A stretch of DNA of 64,000 nucleotides from Oleidesulfovibrio alaskensis DSM 16109 (lineage in GTDB: Bacteria > Desulfobacterota > Desulfovibrionia > Desulfovibrionales > Desulfovibrionaceae). Position numbers and translations under genes: made by a program. The stretch is taken from NCBI RefSeq assembly GCF_000482745.1, contig NZ_AXWQ01000004.1, forward strand, positions 1 through 64,000, read 5' to 3'. A model generated the notes under the pieces. It saw nothing but the letters and a program-made list of their open reading frames with translations, made no database searches and was not told where the DNA came from. Shown here piece after piece: positions 7,644 to 15,749 of this stretch (position 1 is the first letter of the stretch; every line of letters begins with the position of its first letter).

Positions 7644-7693
7644 ATGGCCTCCTAAGCCGTAGGCCACAGGTTCGATTCCTGTCGAGCGCACCA
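7644..7693 (+). other. attR-type 3' fragment of tRNA-Arg (CCT)
   Basis: This stretch has a complete anticodon arm with loop CTCCTAA (anticodon CCT), the variable loop, the T arm (ACAGG TTCGATT CCTGT), the acceptor 3' strand CGAGCGC, a discriminator A and an encoded CCA. The 5' acceptor strand and D arm are absent: the bases before 7644 are AT-rich element DNA. A tRNA 3' end beside an integrase is the classic right attachment site. The intact gene should lie beyond the left edge. Nearby in 7499-7643 are GCTAAC direct repeats and a CATTAC/GTAATG dyad that could be integrase or Xis arm sites. Confidence 0.85.
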
Positions 7694-7703
7694 CGATCAA
7701 AAG

Positions 7704-7740
7704 AAAAGGCTGCCATCTTTGAAAAGAGGCAGCCTTTTTT
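7704..7740 (+). terminator. Terminator of the original tRNA-Arg transcription unit
   Basis: AAAAGGCTGCC (7704-7714) pairs with GGCAGCCTTTT (7728-7738) and is followed by T residues, directly downstream of the tRNA fragment. It would have ended the tRNA transcript before integration. Confidence 0.75.
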
Positions 7741-7806
7741 GTATGCAGCCCCCCCCGCTAGGCGGGGGGTTCCGTAAAGCTTAAAGCTATAGAGATATTA
7801 GTAAAA

Positions 7807-7869
7807 CTCCTTTTGATTTGCTAATTAATCCCTGCGGTCTGGCAACTGCAGGTGGCAAATCAAAAGGAG
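7807..7869 (+). promoter_or_regulatory. RBS-sequestering hairpin of the IS200 leader
   Basis: CTCCTTTTGATTTGC (7807-7821) is the exact complement of GCAAATCAAAAGGAG (7855-7869), which holds the tnpA Shine-Dalgarno. An inner CCTGC/GCAGG pair (7831-7835, 7848-7852) extends the structure. In IS200 the leader hairpin is known to hide the ribosome site and keep transposase translation very low; here the arms are still perfectly complementary. Confidence 0.75.
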
Positions 7870-8166
7870 GTCACAAGCTGCTCCGATCATGTACATATGC
7901 TTCTTGAAATACCGCCAAAGATGAGTGTTTCAAGTTTTATGGGATACTTGAAAGGAAAAAGCAGTTTAATGTTGTATGATCAATTTGGCGATCTGAAGTT
8001 TAAATACCGGAATCGCGAGTTTTGGTGCCGTGGATATTATGTAGATACAGTTGGAAAAAACAAGGCAAAGATACAAGATTACATCAAGCATCAACTTGAG
8101 CATGATAAGCTCGGTGATCAATTATCCCTTCCATATTCTGGAAACCCGTTTACGGGTCGCAAGTAA
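7852..8166 (+). pseudogene. tnpA: tnpA, N-terminally deleted IS200 transposase
   Basis: The readable frame resumes at CSDHVHMLLEIPPK, the HUH motif of the Y1 transposase (His-Val-His). It continues through SVSSFMGYLKGKSSL, the NREFWCRGYYVDTVGKN block and QDYIKHQLEHD with the likely catalytic Tyr, ending NPFTGRK. The first 55-60 residues normally found before the HUH motif are missing: the deletion joins the bases just after GGAGG to the middle of the gene. The nominal GTG start at 7852 lies inside the regulatory hairpin. The protein cannot be a working transposase, although the ends might still be moved in trans. Confidence 0.85.
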
Positions 8167-8502
8167 CAGAAATGCAGATGCCAGACGAACGTGCGCCTGC
8201 TAGGGCGCTGCTAGTAAGAAAGCCTTATAGGCGCATATGAAGAACCCCCAGCTATGCTGGGGGGGGGGGTACCTTTTTTTGTTATAAAAATAAAGTGTTG
8301 TTGAAAGCCAGCTAAACGAAATCAGTCGGCCCGTTTATGCACAGCCTCATGTATTTTTAAATATGCCTGCACAGCAATTGCCTGTGTTGTGCACATACGG
8401 TATCAACTCATTTCTGCCCCGGCACAGGTGCGGATAGCGGCAGGCTTTGACAGCCGGGCATCCGCCTTTACAGCACGAAACACTCAGAATCCGGACTTCA
8501 CA

Positions 8503-8889
8503 ATGAGTTACAACGAATTATTTCATCTTTTTGATGGTTTTTTTCTTCTGCTGGGCATCACCGTCATGCTGCTGCACATTTTCATTCTGCGCTTCCGCCG
8601 CAACAGAGACTTGCTCGCTGTAACCGGCGTCATCGGCACTCCGCTGTTAATCCTTATGATCTTATGGATTGTATGGGGCCGCTACTCCCTCAGCCATGCC
8701 ACACTGCAGGCGGTCCTGCAGAAAGACCCCGCAGTACGCATTGTCTCATTTGACAAACGGGTCCTGAAAAAGCCGGCAATCTACAAAACAAGAAACATCC
8801 GCTATATTATTGATCAGGAAGCGACCACCAATGAGTTTTATCTGCCCTGGAGACTCGTGCCGGTACGTACAGACAATGAGCAGAAGTAG
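8503..8889 (+). CDS. Small membrane protein of unknown function
   Basis: A 128-residue protein from ATG 8503. Two hydrophobic segments are clear: residues about 8-28 (HLFDGFFLLLGITVMLLHIF) and about 42-62 (TGVIGTPLLILMILWIVWG), separated by an Arg-rich loop. A soluble C-terminal part of about 65 residues (VRIVSFDKRVLKKPAIYKT) follows. The ribosome site is weak (GGA). It sits between the IS remnant and a terminator, so it is monocistronic. I recognise no family. Confidence 0.6.
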   Translation: MSYNELFHLFDGFFLLLGITVMLLHIFILRFRRNRDLLAVTGVIGTPLLILMILWIVWGRYSLSHATLQAVLQKDPAVRIVSFDKRVLKKPAIYKTRNIRYIIDQEATTNEFYLPWRLVPVRTDNEQK

Positions 8890-8890
8890 A

Positions 8891-8920
8891 CCCAAAAACA
8901 AAAGGCCCTCAAAGGGCCTT
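8891..8920. terminator. Bidirectional terminator
   Basis: AAGGCCCT (8902-8909) pairs with AGGGCCTT (8913-8920) around CAA. The minus strand has a clear T-rich tail, so it mainly ends the gene at 8937-9206 and may also stop the plus-strand gene. Confidence 0.65.
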
Positions 8921-8936
8921 ACCATTTTCCACACAC

Positions 8937-9206
8937 TCACCGCGTCTTTTTCTTTACACATGGCGCACACCTATTGCCGAAAACAGTCACATGGTGTGTA
9001 ACCGCCTCAATAAGCTCCCCCGCCAAAAGCTGCTGTTCCTGTGGCAGCTCTTCCCAGTGTACGGCAAAGTGCTCCGTACACCGGCTTTCTTCTTCAACAT
9101 CAACATACAGGCGCCCCCCCACCGCGGCTTCAACCTCAATCCGTTTTCCGTCCGGGGTATAAACAACTACGGCTAGCCGTATTTTTTCAGGGGCCGTCTC
9201 AAACAT
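8937..9206 (-). CDS. Hypothetical cytoplasmic protein
   Basis: An 89-residue protein starting at ATG 9206 just behind a strong GGAGGACAACC ribosome site, which makes this start better than the more upstream codon at 9281. It begins MFETAPEKIRLAVVVYTPDGK, continues with RIEVEAAVGGRLYVDVEEESR (beta-rich) and ends with a helix and a basic CAPCVKKKTR tail with a CxxC pair. The upstream bases and terminator show it is a single gene. Function unknown. Confidence 0.6.
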   Translation of the reverse strand: MFETAPEKIRLAVVVYTPDGKRIEVEAAVGGRLYVDVEEESRCTEHFAVHWEELPQEQQLLAGELIEAVTHHVTVFGNRCAPCVKKKTR

Positions 9207-9594
9207 GGTTGTCCTCCAGCAAAGGGATGCAAAATGCACCCGCACCTTATCAAATGAGATAAAAGGTGCAACGTTGATCATTTACTCAATCGGCTGTTTG
9301 TGAACAGAAGGACATACCAGCACAACGCCCTGTTAGCAGGGCACAACAGCAAACAGGCCTAACCCGCATCTCTATTGCAAAGGAGATATTCCGATATTGT
9401 GAAATTTATAATTATCTGATCAGCCTTATACTCAGCCTTCTCCCACTGACAGCCAACAAAAACCCCGCCTTCTCAGACGGGGTTCGCATACGCACATTGA
9501 CAGGTAAAAGCCATGCCGCCGGCATGCAGTTTCAGTCCCGCAGCATGGCGCGACACCTCACAGTCGCCCCGCACAAGACCGCCGTGGCAGAAAA
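9207..9594. other. Intergenic stretch, no gene seen
   Basis: About 390 bases. I see a terminator-like hairpin at 9456-9484, a small perfect palindrome CATGCCGCCGGCATG (about 9512-9526) that on the minus strand is followed by GCTTTT, and an isolated TTGACA near 9497. No coding frame with a ribosome site or recognisable product is present. Confidence 0.5.
9456..9484 (-). terminator. Terminator downstream of the Lon-like gene
   Basis: On the minus strand AACCCCG (9484-9478) pairs with CGGGGTT (9467-9461) and is followed by a T run, about 110 bases after the stop of the Lon-like gene. Confidence 0.6.
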
Positions 9595-12084
9595 TTATTC
9601 ATCCTTCTGGTCTGCGGATGAACTTTTACGTTTCTGCCTGCGTGTTTCACTTTTCTTGTCTCCAAAAGCACGCAGCCCCTCGGCAAGCGCCGTCAGTTTC
9701 TTTTCTACCAGATGATACACCGTGCCGGCCGGGAACTTTCCGGACTTGCTCCGCTTACCAGCAGGCATACCGGTAAGAACCTCAATGCCATGATCAACAT
9801 GGTCAACGGCCCATATGGAAAATTTCCCCTCCGCCACGGCCCGCACAACATGCTCGCGCAGCATAAGGTCCTTCAGGTTGGCTTTGGGTATGAGCACCCC
9901 CTGCGTTCCCGTCAGACCTTTCTTTTCACAACAGGCGAAAAAACCTTCGATTTTTTCATTTACACCACCAATGGGCTGCACTTCGCCACGTTGATTGACC
10001 GAACCTGTCACAGCTATTCCCTGCCGGATGGGCACACCACTGAGGCTTGAAAACAGAGCATACAATTCAGTGGACGAGGCGGAGTCCCCGTCCACACCGC
10101 CGTAGGACTGCTCAAAAGCGATGGAAGCCGCCAGACTGAGGGGCTTGTCCTGCGCAAAGTTCTGCCGCAGATAACCTGCCAGAATAAGCATGCCTTTATT
10201 GTGAATGGCACCCGAAAGATCCGCCTCGCGCTCGATATTGATAATACCTTCACGCCCCATCGAGGTGTTGGCAGTAATGCGCGAAGGCTTACCAAACATG
10301 TAGTCACCCAGCGAATACACAGCCAAACCGTTCACCTGCCCCACAACTTCGCCATCCGTATCAATAAACACACTGCCGCGGTCTATCATTTCCTGCAGTT
10401 TTTCTTCCATCAGGCTCGCGCGGTCTATCCTGGCCTTGATGGCTTCATCCACATGCCGGGCTTCCACCCGGGCATACTCCGCAAGTCTGGCAATATGGCT
10501 CGATTCTTCCATAACATCGCGCAACACAGGAAACGAGGTTGAAATCTTTTCCTGCCTGCCTGCATAGCGCACGCCTTCCTCCATCAGCCGGGCCACGGCA
10601 GAACGGTCGAACGGAAGCAGGTTCTGCGCCCGCCCGAATGTTTTCATAAGGCGGGCGATTTCATTCACCGCCTCGCTGCTGCGCTCCATGGTGGAATCAA
10701 AATCAGCTCTGATTTTAAAAACCTTTACCATGTCAGGGTCGTAATTCCGGAGCATGTGGTATAGTTGCGGTGTGGCCAGCACCACGACTTTCACTTCCAT
10801 TTTTATAGGCTCAGGCTTAAGCCCCGAAGTCGTAACAAAATACCATGGGTCAAACGTCTGGATTTCTGTCTCTGCATTTTTCAGTGCCCGTTTGAGGGTC
10901 TGCCAGACTCCGGGCTCCATGATCGCGTCCATCAGGTTGAGAACAAGATATCCTCCGTTGGCTTTGATGAACGAACCGGAAGCGATTTTAGTAAAATCGG
11001 TACGCCAGACTCCGCTACGGTCCATCACCCGGTCTATGCCCCCGAAAAGGTTGCGATATGTGGGGTACGACTCCACAATAACCGGACGCCCTTTTTTCTC
11101 TGCATTATCCACTATCAGATTCGCCTGATAGGGGTGAAGGATAGACTCTGCTGACACCGGCATCATAGGCATGCCCGGCATTCCCTGCGGAGTCTGACCT
11201 ATCATTCGTATGGTATCCAGATTCTCAGCCATATCAGCCAGCATGGCGTCAAGATGACGGATCACCTTTTCATCTTTAAACGATTCATACAGGGGCTGGG
11301 CAAGTTCAGCGGCTGCATTGCCGAACATAAGCTTGTCTACTTCTTCACTTTTCTTCTTAACTTCTTTCTGCAGGTGCCGCACTTCAAGAAAGATGGCATC
11401 TATCTCTTCTTTCAGTTCTTTGTATTTTTTCTGCAGGCTTTCCAACTCTTCCTGAGGAAAACGTCCCTTATCCGCCATTTCCTCAAGTTTCATCAGGTGA
11501 ACCGGCTCTCCGTCCACCAGCGGAACGATATCGGGGCGCTGCACCTGCCCCATCTGCATATTGACCAGCACAAATCCCGCATCACGCACACGTGCTTCAA
11601 GGTTTTTAAAAAAATCACGTGTCTTTCTGTCATGCGCCTCAATTATTTCATTCTTGCTGTTGATATATTCCTGACTTTCAAACAGCTGAGGTACTTCACG
11701 TTTGATATCTTCCAAAAACTGCTGCACGGCTTCTTTAAAACGCCGTCCTTCTCCCGCGGCAAAGCGCAGCAGCGCCGGCTCATCCGGATTGCTGAAATTA
11801 TTCACATAACACAAGTCATCAGGTGTACGATCTTCCGCTGTATGATTCTTCAACAGCCGCTTGACCATTGCCAGCTTGCCGATACCGGCAGCACCGGTCA
11901 CAAAAATATTGTACCCTTTCGCCTCGATACCCATTCCCATACGGAAAGCATCAACCCCCCGGCGCTGACCGATAATATGCTGCTGCTCATCCAGCTCCTC
12001 GGTGGAATCAAAAGGCAGGGACTCCGGGTCAAGAGTCCAGCGCAACTGCTCGACGGGGACAACGGGAATCTGTTTTCTGGTCAT
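9595..12084 (-). CDS. Lon-related ATP-dependent protease (AAA_32/Lon_C type)
   Basis: An 829-residue protein. The N-terminal part carries a P-loop region (VTGAAGIGKLAMVKRLL), a long coiled-coil insert rich in Lys and Glu follows, and a C-terminal Lon protease domain ends the protein. The serine in DGDSASS (Ser668) and the lysine in GGVNEKIEG (Lys711) are 43 residues apart, the same spacing as the E. coli Lon Ser679/Lys722 dyad. The P-loop has Leu where Ser/Thr is usual after GK. The ATG at 12084 follows GGAGAG; the upstream hsp20 stop lies 10 bases away (TAATGGAGAG), so the two genes form one unit. It probably degrades damaged cytosolic proteins. Confidence 0.9.
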   Translation of the reverse strand: MTRKQIPVVPVEQLRWTLDPESLPFDSTEELDEQQHIIGQRRGVDAFRMGMGIEAKGYNIFVTGAAGIGKLAMVKRLLKNHTAEDRTPDDLCYVNNFSNPDEPALLRFAAGEGRRFKEAVQQFLEDIKREVPQLFESQEYINSKNEIIEAHDRKTRDFFKNLEARVRDAGFVLVNMQMGQVQRPDIVPLVDGEPVHLMKLEEMADKGRFPQEELESLQKKYKELKEEIDAIFLEVRHLQKEVKKKSEEVDKLMFGNAAAELAQPLYESFKDEKVIRHLDAMLADMAENLDTIRMIGQTPQGMPGMPMMPVSAESILHPYQANLIVDNAEKKGRPVIVESYPTYRNLFGGIDRVMDRSGVWRTDFTKIASGSFIKANGGYLVLNLMDAIMEPGVWQTLKRALKNAETEIQTFDPWYFVTTSGLKPEPIKMEVKVVVLATPQLYHMLRNYDPDMVKVFKIRADFDSTMERSSEAVNEIARLMKTFGRAQNLLPFDRSAVARLMEEGVRYAGRQEKISTSFPVLRDVMEESSHIARLAEYARVEARHVDEAIKARIDRASLMEEKLQEMIDRGSVFIDTDGEVVGQVNGLAVYSLGDYMFGKPSRITANTSMGREGIINIEREADLSGAIHNKGMLILAGYLRQNFAQDKPLSLAASIAFEQSYGGVDGDSASSTELYALFSSLSGVPIRQGIAVTGSVNQRGEVQPIGGVNEKIEGFFACCEKKGLTGTQGVLIPKANLKDLMLREHVVRAVAEGKFSIWAVDHVDHGIEVLTGMPAGKRSKSGKFPAGTVYHLVEKKLTALAEGLRAFGDKKSETRRQKRKSSSADQKDE

Positions 12085-12095
12085 TGCACTCTCCA

Positions 12096-12527
12096 TTACG
12101 CGCCGGTTTTCTTTATCTTTACAGGAATTCGCCGCGGCTCTGGTCTTCTGCATTTCGGCATACGGATACGCACCACGTCGTTATCCAGCTCCGCTTCCAC
12201 TTCATCAGTCCTGACCTTGCACGGAAGCCGGAACCGCGTTTCGTAAACGCTGCGCTGACTGGTACACGCGCAGGAACTGCGCTGGTCACAGCGCATACTC
12301 AACATGTCACCGGTGACGCTTATTTCGATATCTTCCGGCTTCATACCCGGCAGATGCGCTTCCACCAGCACTTCTTCACTGTTTTCCGTCATCTGAACCG
12401 CAGGTTCCAGCAGCGGTCTGCACACAGACGGCAGGCCAAGCCCGGAACATAACCTGTCAAACATACTGTCACTTTCAGATTTAATTCTCTGCAGCTCCTC
12501 ATTTTTCCATATCTTCAAATCAGCCAC
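12096..12527 (-). CDS. Hsp20/alpha-crystallin family small heat-shock protein
   Basis: A 143-residue protein whose alpha-crystallin domain spans about residues 45-138: EVLVEAHLPGMKPEDIEISVTGDML, then TRFRLPCKVRTDEVEAELDNDVVRI, ending RMPKCRRPEPRRIPVKI. The A-x-L-x-x-D/G-V-L-x-I pattern appears as AELDNDVVRI. I chose GTG 12527 because GGAGG lies 8 bases upstream; the GTG at 12536 overlaps that ribosome site. It is a holdase that binds unfolding proteins. Coupling to the Lon-like protease suggests a joint stress operon. Three Cys residues in the CACTSQR area are unusual for this family. Confidence 0.9.
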   Translation of the reverse strand: MADLKIWKNEELQRIKSESDSMFDRLCSGLGLPSVCRPLLEPAVQMTENSEEVLVEAHLPGMKPEDIEISVTGDMLSMRCDQRSSCACTSQRSVYETRFRLPCKVRTDEVEAELDNDVVRIRMPKCRRPEPRRIPVKIKKTGA

Positions 12528-12639
12528 GACCCTCACCTCCGTAAGCGCGTGAATACAGGTTCATAGTCTGTAGCATTACTATAAAACCCCAATGAGGTGA
12601 ACATGTTTGCCAAAAAAAGACATAACAGGAAAAAGATAT

Positions 12640-12665
12640 AAAAAAAGGCGCCCGCAGGCGCCCTT
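12640..12665 (-). terminator. Terminator of the parvulin gene
   Basis: On the minus strand GGCGCC (12662-12657) and GGCGCC (12652-12647) form a stem around TGCG, followed by a run of seven T residues. Confidence 0.75.
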
Positions 12666-12688
12666 AATCAACAGAAGTTTCAAAAATT

Positions 12689-12970
12689 TTATTCTGAACG
12701 CTCTGTGATTTCAAGAAGATGAAAACCGAACTGGGTACGCACAGGACCGTGCACCACGTTCAGATCGCCGCTGAACACGACTTCATCAAACTCCGGTACC
12801 ATCTGGCCCTTGCGGAATTTACCGAGATCTCCGCCCCTGCGGCCGGACGGGCAGCGGGAATGTTCGCGGGCGATATCAGCAAAAGCCTCACCGGCTTCGA
12901 TGCGTTTTTTCAGCTCAAGGCAGGCTTCTTCAGTATTCACAAGAATGTGTCTTGCACTTGCAGTTTGCAT
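12689..12970 (-). CDS. Parvulin-type peptidyl-prolyl isomerase
   Basis: A 93-residue single-domain rotamase without a signal peptide. ATG 12970 follows AGGAGGACAAA. Parvulin hallmarks are ASARHILV at the start, the EAGEAFADIAREHS helix, CPSGRRGGDLGKFRKGQMVPEFDEVVF and the closing GFHLLEITER. It matches E. coli PpiC in size and layout, so it is probably cytoplasmic and assists prolyl-limited folding. It is divergent from the S1-domain gene and lies in the local quality-control cluster. Confidence 0.9.
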   Translation of the reverse strand: MQTASARHILVNTEEACLELKKRIEAGEAFADIAREHSRCPSGRRGGDLGKFRKGQMVPEFDEVVFSGDLNVVHGPVRTQFGFHLLEITERSE

Positions 12971-13127
12971 TTTGTCCTCCTGGGATTGGTCGTCACAAGT
13001 GATATCATGCCTTTTGCCACGACAGACGGCACGATGCAACATGATTCGCCTTGCGTAGCGCCGTCGTGCGGAGTATACCCCGAAAGCGCAGCCGGATGGC
13101 GCGTATTTTTCTAGGAGGCTCTAACCT

Positions 13128-14576
13128 ATGACTGACGATCAGAACCAGACAGGCAGTGACAGCTTCGCTGACCTTCTTGACCAGTACTCCCCTGAAGCCG
13201 GATCCCCCCTTAGGGTAGGAGAAAAAGTAAAAGGCTCCGTTGTGGCCATGGATGAAAGCAGTGTGTTCATCGCCACCGGATCCAAGGTTGACGGCGTGAT
13301 AGATGCGGAGGAACTGAAAGACAAAGAAGGCAATGTCACCTGCGCGGTGGGAGATGAACTCGACCTGTATGTAGTGGCAATCACACAGGGCGAAGTACGC
13401 CTTTCCCGCTCTGCGGGCAGTGCAGGCAGCGCCATGGCACTTACAGAGGCATTTGAAAACGGCGTGCCTGTGGAAGGCAAAGTCACCGCCCAGTGCAAAG
13501 GCGGATTCAATGTCGAGGTGATGCAGCGCAGGGCCTTCTGTCCGGTTAGCCAGATCGACAGCCGCTTTGTGGAAAATCCTGAAGAATACCTCGGTCAGAC
13601 TTTCCAGTTCATGATCACCCGCTGCGAAAACAACGGCCGCAACGTTGTTGTCTCGCGTCGCGTACTGCTTGAGGCTCAGCAGGAAGAAAGCCGTAAAGAG
13701 TACATGAAGACACTGAATGAAGGGGATGTCGTCGATGTATGCATCACCCGTCTGACCAACTTCGGTGCATTTGCCGAACTGGCTCCCGGAGTCGAAGGAC
13801 TCATTCATATTTCCGAACTCGGCTGGGCCCGTGTCCAGAGTGCGGACGAAGCCGTCACCCAAGGTGATACACTGCGCGCCAAGGTGCTTAAAATCGAAAG
13901 CACCGCCAAAGGACTGCGCATTGCTCTTTCTGCAAAGCAGGTGATGGAAGACCCGTGGAACACCGTAGCAAACAGACTTGCCGCAGGAACCGTGGTGGAA
14001 GGCAAAGTTGTGCGCTGCACCCCCTTCGGGGCTTTTGTCGAGGTGCTTCCCGGTATTGAGGGTCTCGTGCACATCAGCGAAATGTCGTGGACCAGGCGCA
14101 TTCTCAAAGCCGAGGACGTGGTCACTCCCGGAGACACAGTTTCCGTAAAAATCAAAGATATCGACAGCGCCAAACGGCGGATAAGCCTGAGCCTGAGAGA
14201 AGCCGAAGGTGACCCGTGGGACGGCGCCGCCGAAAAGTTCGCCCCCGGAACCGAAGTAACCGGTACGGTTGAAAAATGCGCTAAATTCGGGATGTTTGTT
14301 AACATCGCTCCGGGAATAACCGGACTGTTGCCTCAGTCCCGCATCAGTGCAGCTCCCAAGTCCGGTCTGGCAGGGTGCAAACCCGGTGACACCGTCACTC
14401 TGGCGGTCATGGAAATCAATCCTGCGGAACGCAAAGTGACCCTGACCACCAAGGACGCTGCCCGCCAGGAAGATGCAGAAATACCTGCAAGCTACCGCGT
14501 GCAGCCCAAGTCGTCGCAGGGCGGCGGATTCGGCACACTGGGGCAGGCGCTTAAAGACGCACTTAACAAAAAGTAG
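13128..14576 (+). CDS. S1 RNA-binding domain protein (ribosomal protein S1-like)
   Basis: A 482-residue protein with five S1 OB-fold repeats at about residues 28-95, 112-180, 195-265, 280-350 and 367-435. Repeats 3 and 4 are the best (VDVCITRLTNFGAFAELAPGVEGLIH and VVRCTPFGAFVEVLPG). The basic tail ends LGQALKDALNKK. AGGAGG precedes ATG 13128. E. coli S1 has six repeats and about 557 residues, so this is either the housekeeping S1 in a short form or an S1 paralogue binding mRNA. It is not next to cmk, the frequent neighbour of rpsA. Confidence 0.85.
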   Translation: MTDDQNQTGSDSFADLLDQYSPEAGSPLRVGEKVKGSVVAMDESSVFIATGSKVDGVIDAEELKDKEGNVTCAVGDELDLYVVAITQGEVRLSRSAGSAGSAMALTEAFENGVPVEGKVTAQCKGGFNVEVMQRRAFCPVSQIDSRFVENPEEYLGQTFQFMITRCENNGRNVVVSRRVLLEAQQEESRKEYMKTLNEGDVVDVCITRLTNFGAFAELAPGVEGLIHISELGWARVQSADEAVTQGDTLRAKVLKIESTAKGLRIALSAKQVMEDPWNTVANRLAAGTVVEGKVVRCTPFGAFVEVLPGIEGLVHISEMSWTRRILKAEDVVTPGDTVSVKIKDIDSAKRRISLSLREAEGDPWDGAAEKFAPGTEVTGTVEKCAKFGMFVNIAPGITGLLPQSRISAAPKSGLAGCKPGDTVTLAVMEINPAERKVTLTTKDAARQEDAEIPASYRVQPKSSQGGGFGTLGQALKDALNKK

Positions 14577-14594
14577 CCGTCACGGATAATGACA

Positions 14595-14619
14595 AAGGGG
14601 GCCGCAAGCCCCCTTTTTT
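14595..14619 (+). terminator. Terminator of the S1-domain gene
   Basis: AAGGGGGC and GCCCCCTT pair around CGCAA, followed by a T run, 18 bases after the stop codon. Confidence 0.85.
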
Positions 14620-14626
14620 GTACACA

Positions 14627-15604
14627 TCACCCTGCTGTCACCTCCGCGGCGAATGCTCCCGCTGCAGCCAGCGCCCTGCGGCCTGCATGGAACCGCGTGT
14701 ATGTACTGACAAAGCCATGCACCGTGGGATACAGAGCCAGCCTTGCGGAAACGCCGGCCGCGCGCAGCCGCTGCACAAACAGTTCGCCGTCTGACCGCAC
14801 CGGATCATAAACAGCATTAAACACTGCCGCCGGTGCCACGCCCTGCAGATTCTCTGTATAAAGAGGAGACACGGCAGGATCATCACAGGCCATTCCCTGC
14901 GGCAGGTAGGCGTTATAATACCAGCGGACAGACTCTTCCGTAAGGCCGAATCCGGTAGCACACTGACTGTGTGACGCACCGCTGCTTGCCATATCGACGC
15001 ACGGATAAAAAAGAATCTGCCCCCGCAACGCCTCCAGCCCCGCATCCCGGGCATACACAGCCAGCGCGGCAGCCAGCTGGCCTCCTGCACTATCGCCCGC
15101 GACCACCATTCTGCCACCGTTGACCCCGGCTTCTGCCGCATGGGCGCCCAGCCAGTGCAAAGCGCAGATACAGTCGTCCTGAGCCACCGGATAGCGATGC
15201 TCCGGTGCAAGGCGATACCCCGCAGCGGCGACGGCCAGCCCGCTGCGCAAGGCAAGCTCGCGGCACATGGCTTCATGCGAGTCAATGCTTCCCTTAACAA
15301 ACCCACCACCGTGCAGAAACAAAATCACCGGCAGGCAGCTATCAGCAACCGGACGGTATATCCTCAGCGGAATCGAGCCGCGGAAGACAGGCACGGCATG
15401 CTCTTCCACCGCGGCCATGGCCGGAGCCTGCTCAATACCTGTCCTCAGCCTCTGTTCATAATCATTTCGTATGTCTGCAATATCCTGCCGGGCAAGCGGC
15501 ACGCCGCTGCCCGCGGCTGCGGCCAGAAACGCGCCGGTTTCCTCGTCCATAGTGTCATACCCTTCAATGCAGGTGACGGGTATCGTTGCCGATTCGTTCG
15601 CCAT
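14627..15604 (-). CDS. Alpha/beta-hydrolase fold-3 esterase (HSL family)
   Basis: A 325-residue cytoplasmic esterase. The oxyanion-hole motif HGGG is at residues 98-101, the nucleophile Ser172 lies in GDSAG, and the acid and base are probably the Asp in VYDPVRSDG and the His in TVHGF near the C terminus. This is the hormone-sensitive-lipase group, which hydrolyses short-chain acyl esters. It is divergent from htrA with a dyad between them. The physiological substrate is unknown. Confidence 0.9.
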   Translation of the reverse strand: MANESATIPVTCIEGYDTMDEETGAFLAAAAGSGVPLARQDIADIRNDYEQRLRTGIEQAPAMAAVEEHAVPVFRGSIPLRIYRPVADSCLPVILFLHGGGFVKGSIDSHEAMCRELALRSGLAVAAAGYRLAPEHRYPVAQDDCICALHWLGAHAAEAGVNGGRMVVAGDSAGGQLAAALAVYARDAGLEALRGQILFYPCVDMASSGASHSQCATGFGLTEESVRWYYNAYLPQGMACDDPAVSPLYTENLQGVAPAAVFNAVYDPVRSDGELFVQRLRAAGVSARLALYPTVHGFVSTYTRFHAGRRALAAAGAFAAEVTAG

Positions 15605-15629
15605 GACGGCCTCCTGTACAGATATGTCG

Positions 15630-15648
15630 TATCAGACAGCGTCTGATA
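15630..15648. promoter_or_regulatory. Operator-like dyad between the esterase and htrA
   Basis: TATCAGAC (15630-15637) and GTCTGATA (15641-15648) are perfectly complementary around AGC. The site lies 26 bp before the esterase start codon, where a repressor would block its promoter. The regulator is not in this window as far as I can tell. Confidence 0.45.
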
Positions 15649-15749
15649 TGCAGCACGGTGGTTTACAACACAAAAATAAGCTCTATTATCGTTACGTATT
15701 GCCACGGCCTCCAGTTTTGAACCAAGGCAGGTTACAAGGAGTAACTTAT

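Larger units (their letters stand above)
7745..8270 (+). mobile_element. IS200-type element, internally deleted
   Basis: The left end carries the hairpin CCCCCCGC TAG GCGGGGGG (7751-7769, 8-bp stem) and the right end carries CCCCCAGC TAT GCTGGGGG (8245-8263). These are the subterminal hairpins that HUH transposases of the IS200/IS605 group recognise. Between them lie the regulatory hairpin and a truncated tnpA. Total length is about 525 bp against roughly 700 bp for full IS200 copies, consistent with one internal deletion of some 170-180 bp. The exact ends are uncertain by a few bases. Confidence 0.8.

Noticed and set aside
7621..7693. Complete tRNA-Arg gene
   Set aside because: No 5' acceptor strand complementary to CGAGCGC and no D arm exist upstream; only the 3' half is present.
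7751..7769. CCCCCCGC/GCGGGGGG hairpin as a simple terminator
   Set aside because: It matches the left subterminal hairpin of an IS200-type element and pairs with a similar hairpin at the right end.
15471..15749. N-terminal extension of HtrA
   Set aside because: The upstream part overlaps the divergent esterase, while ATG 15750 has AAGGAG and a clear signal peptide.
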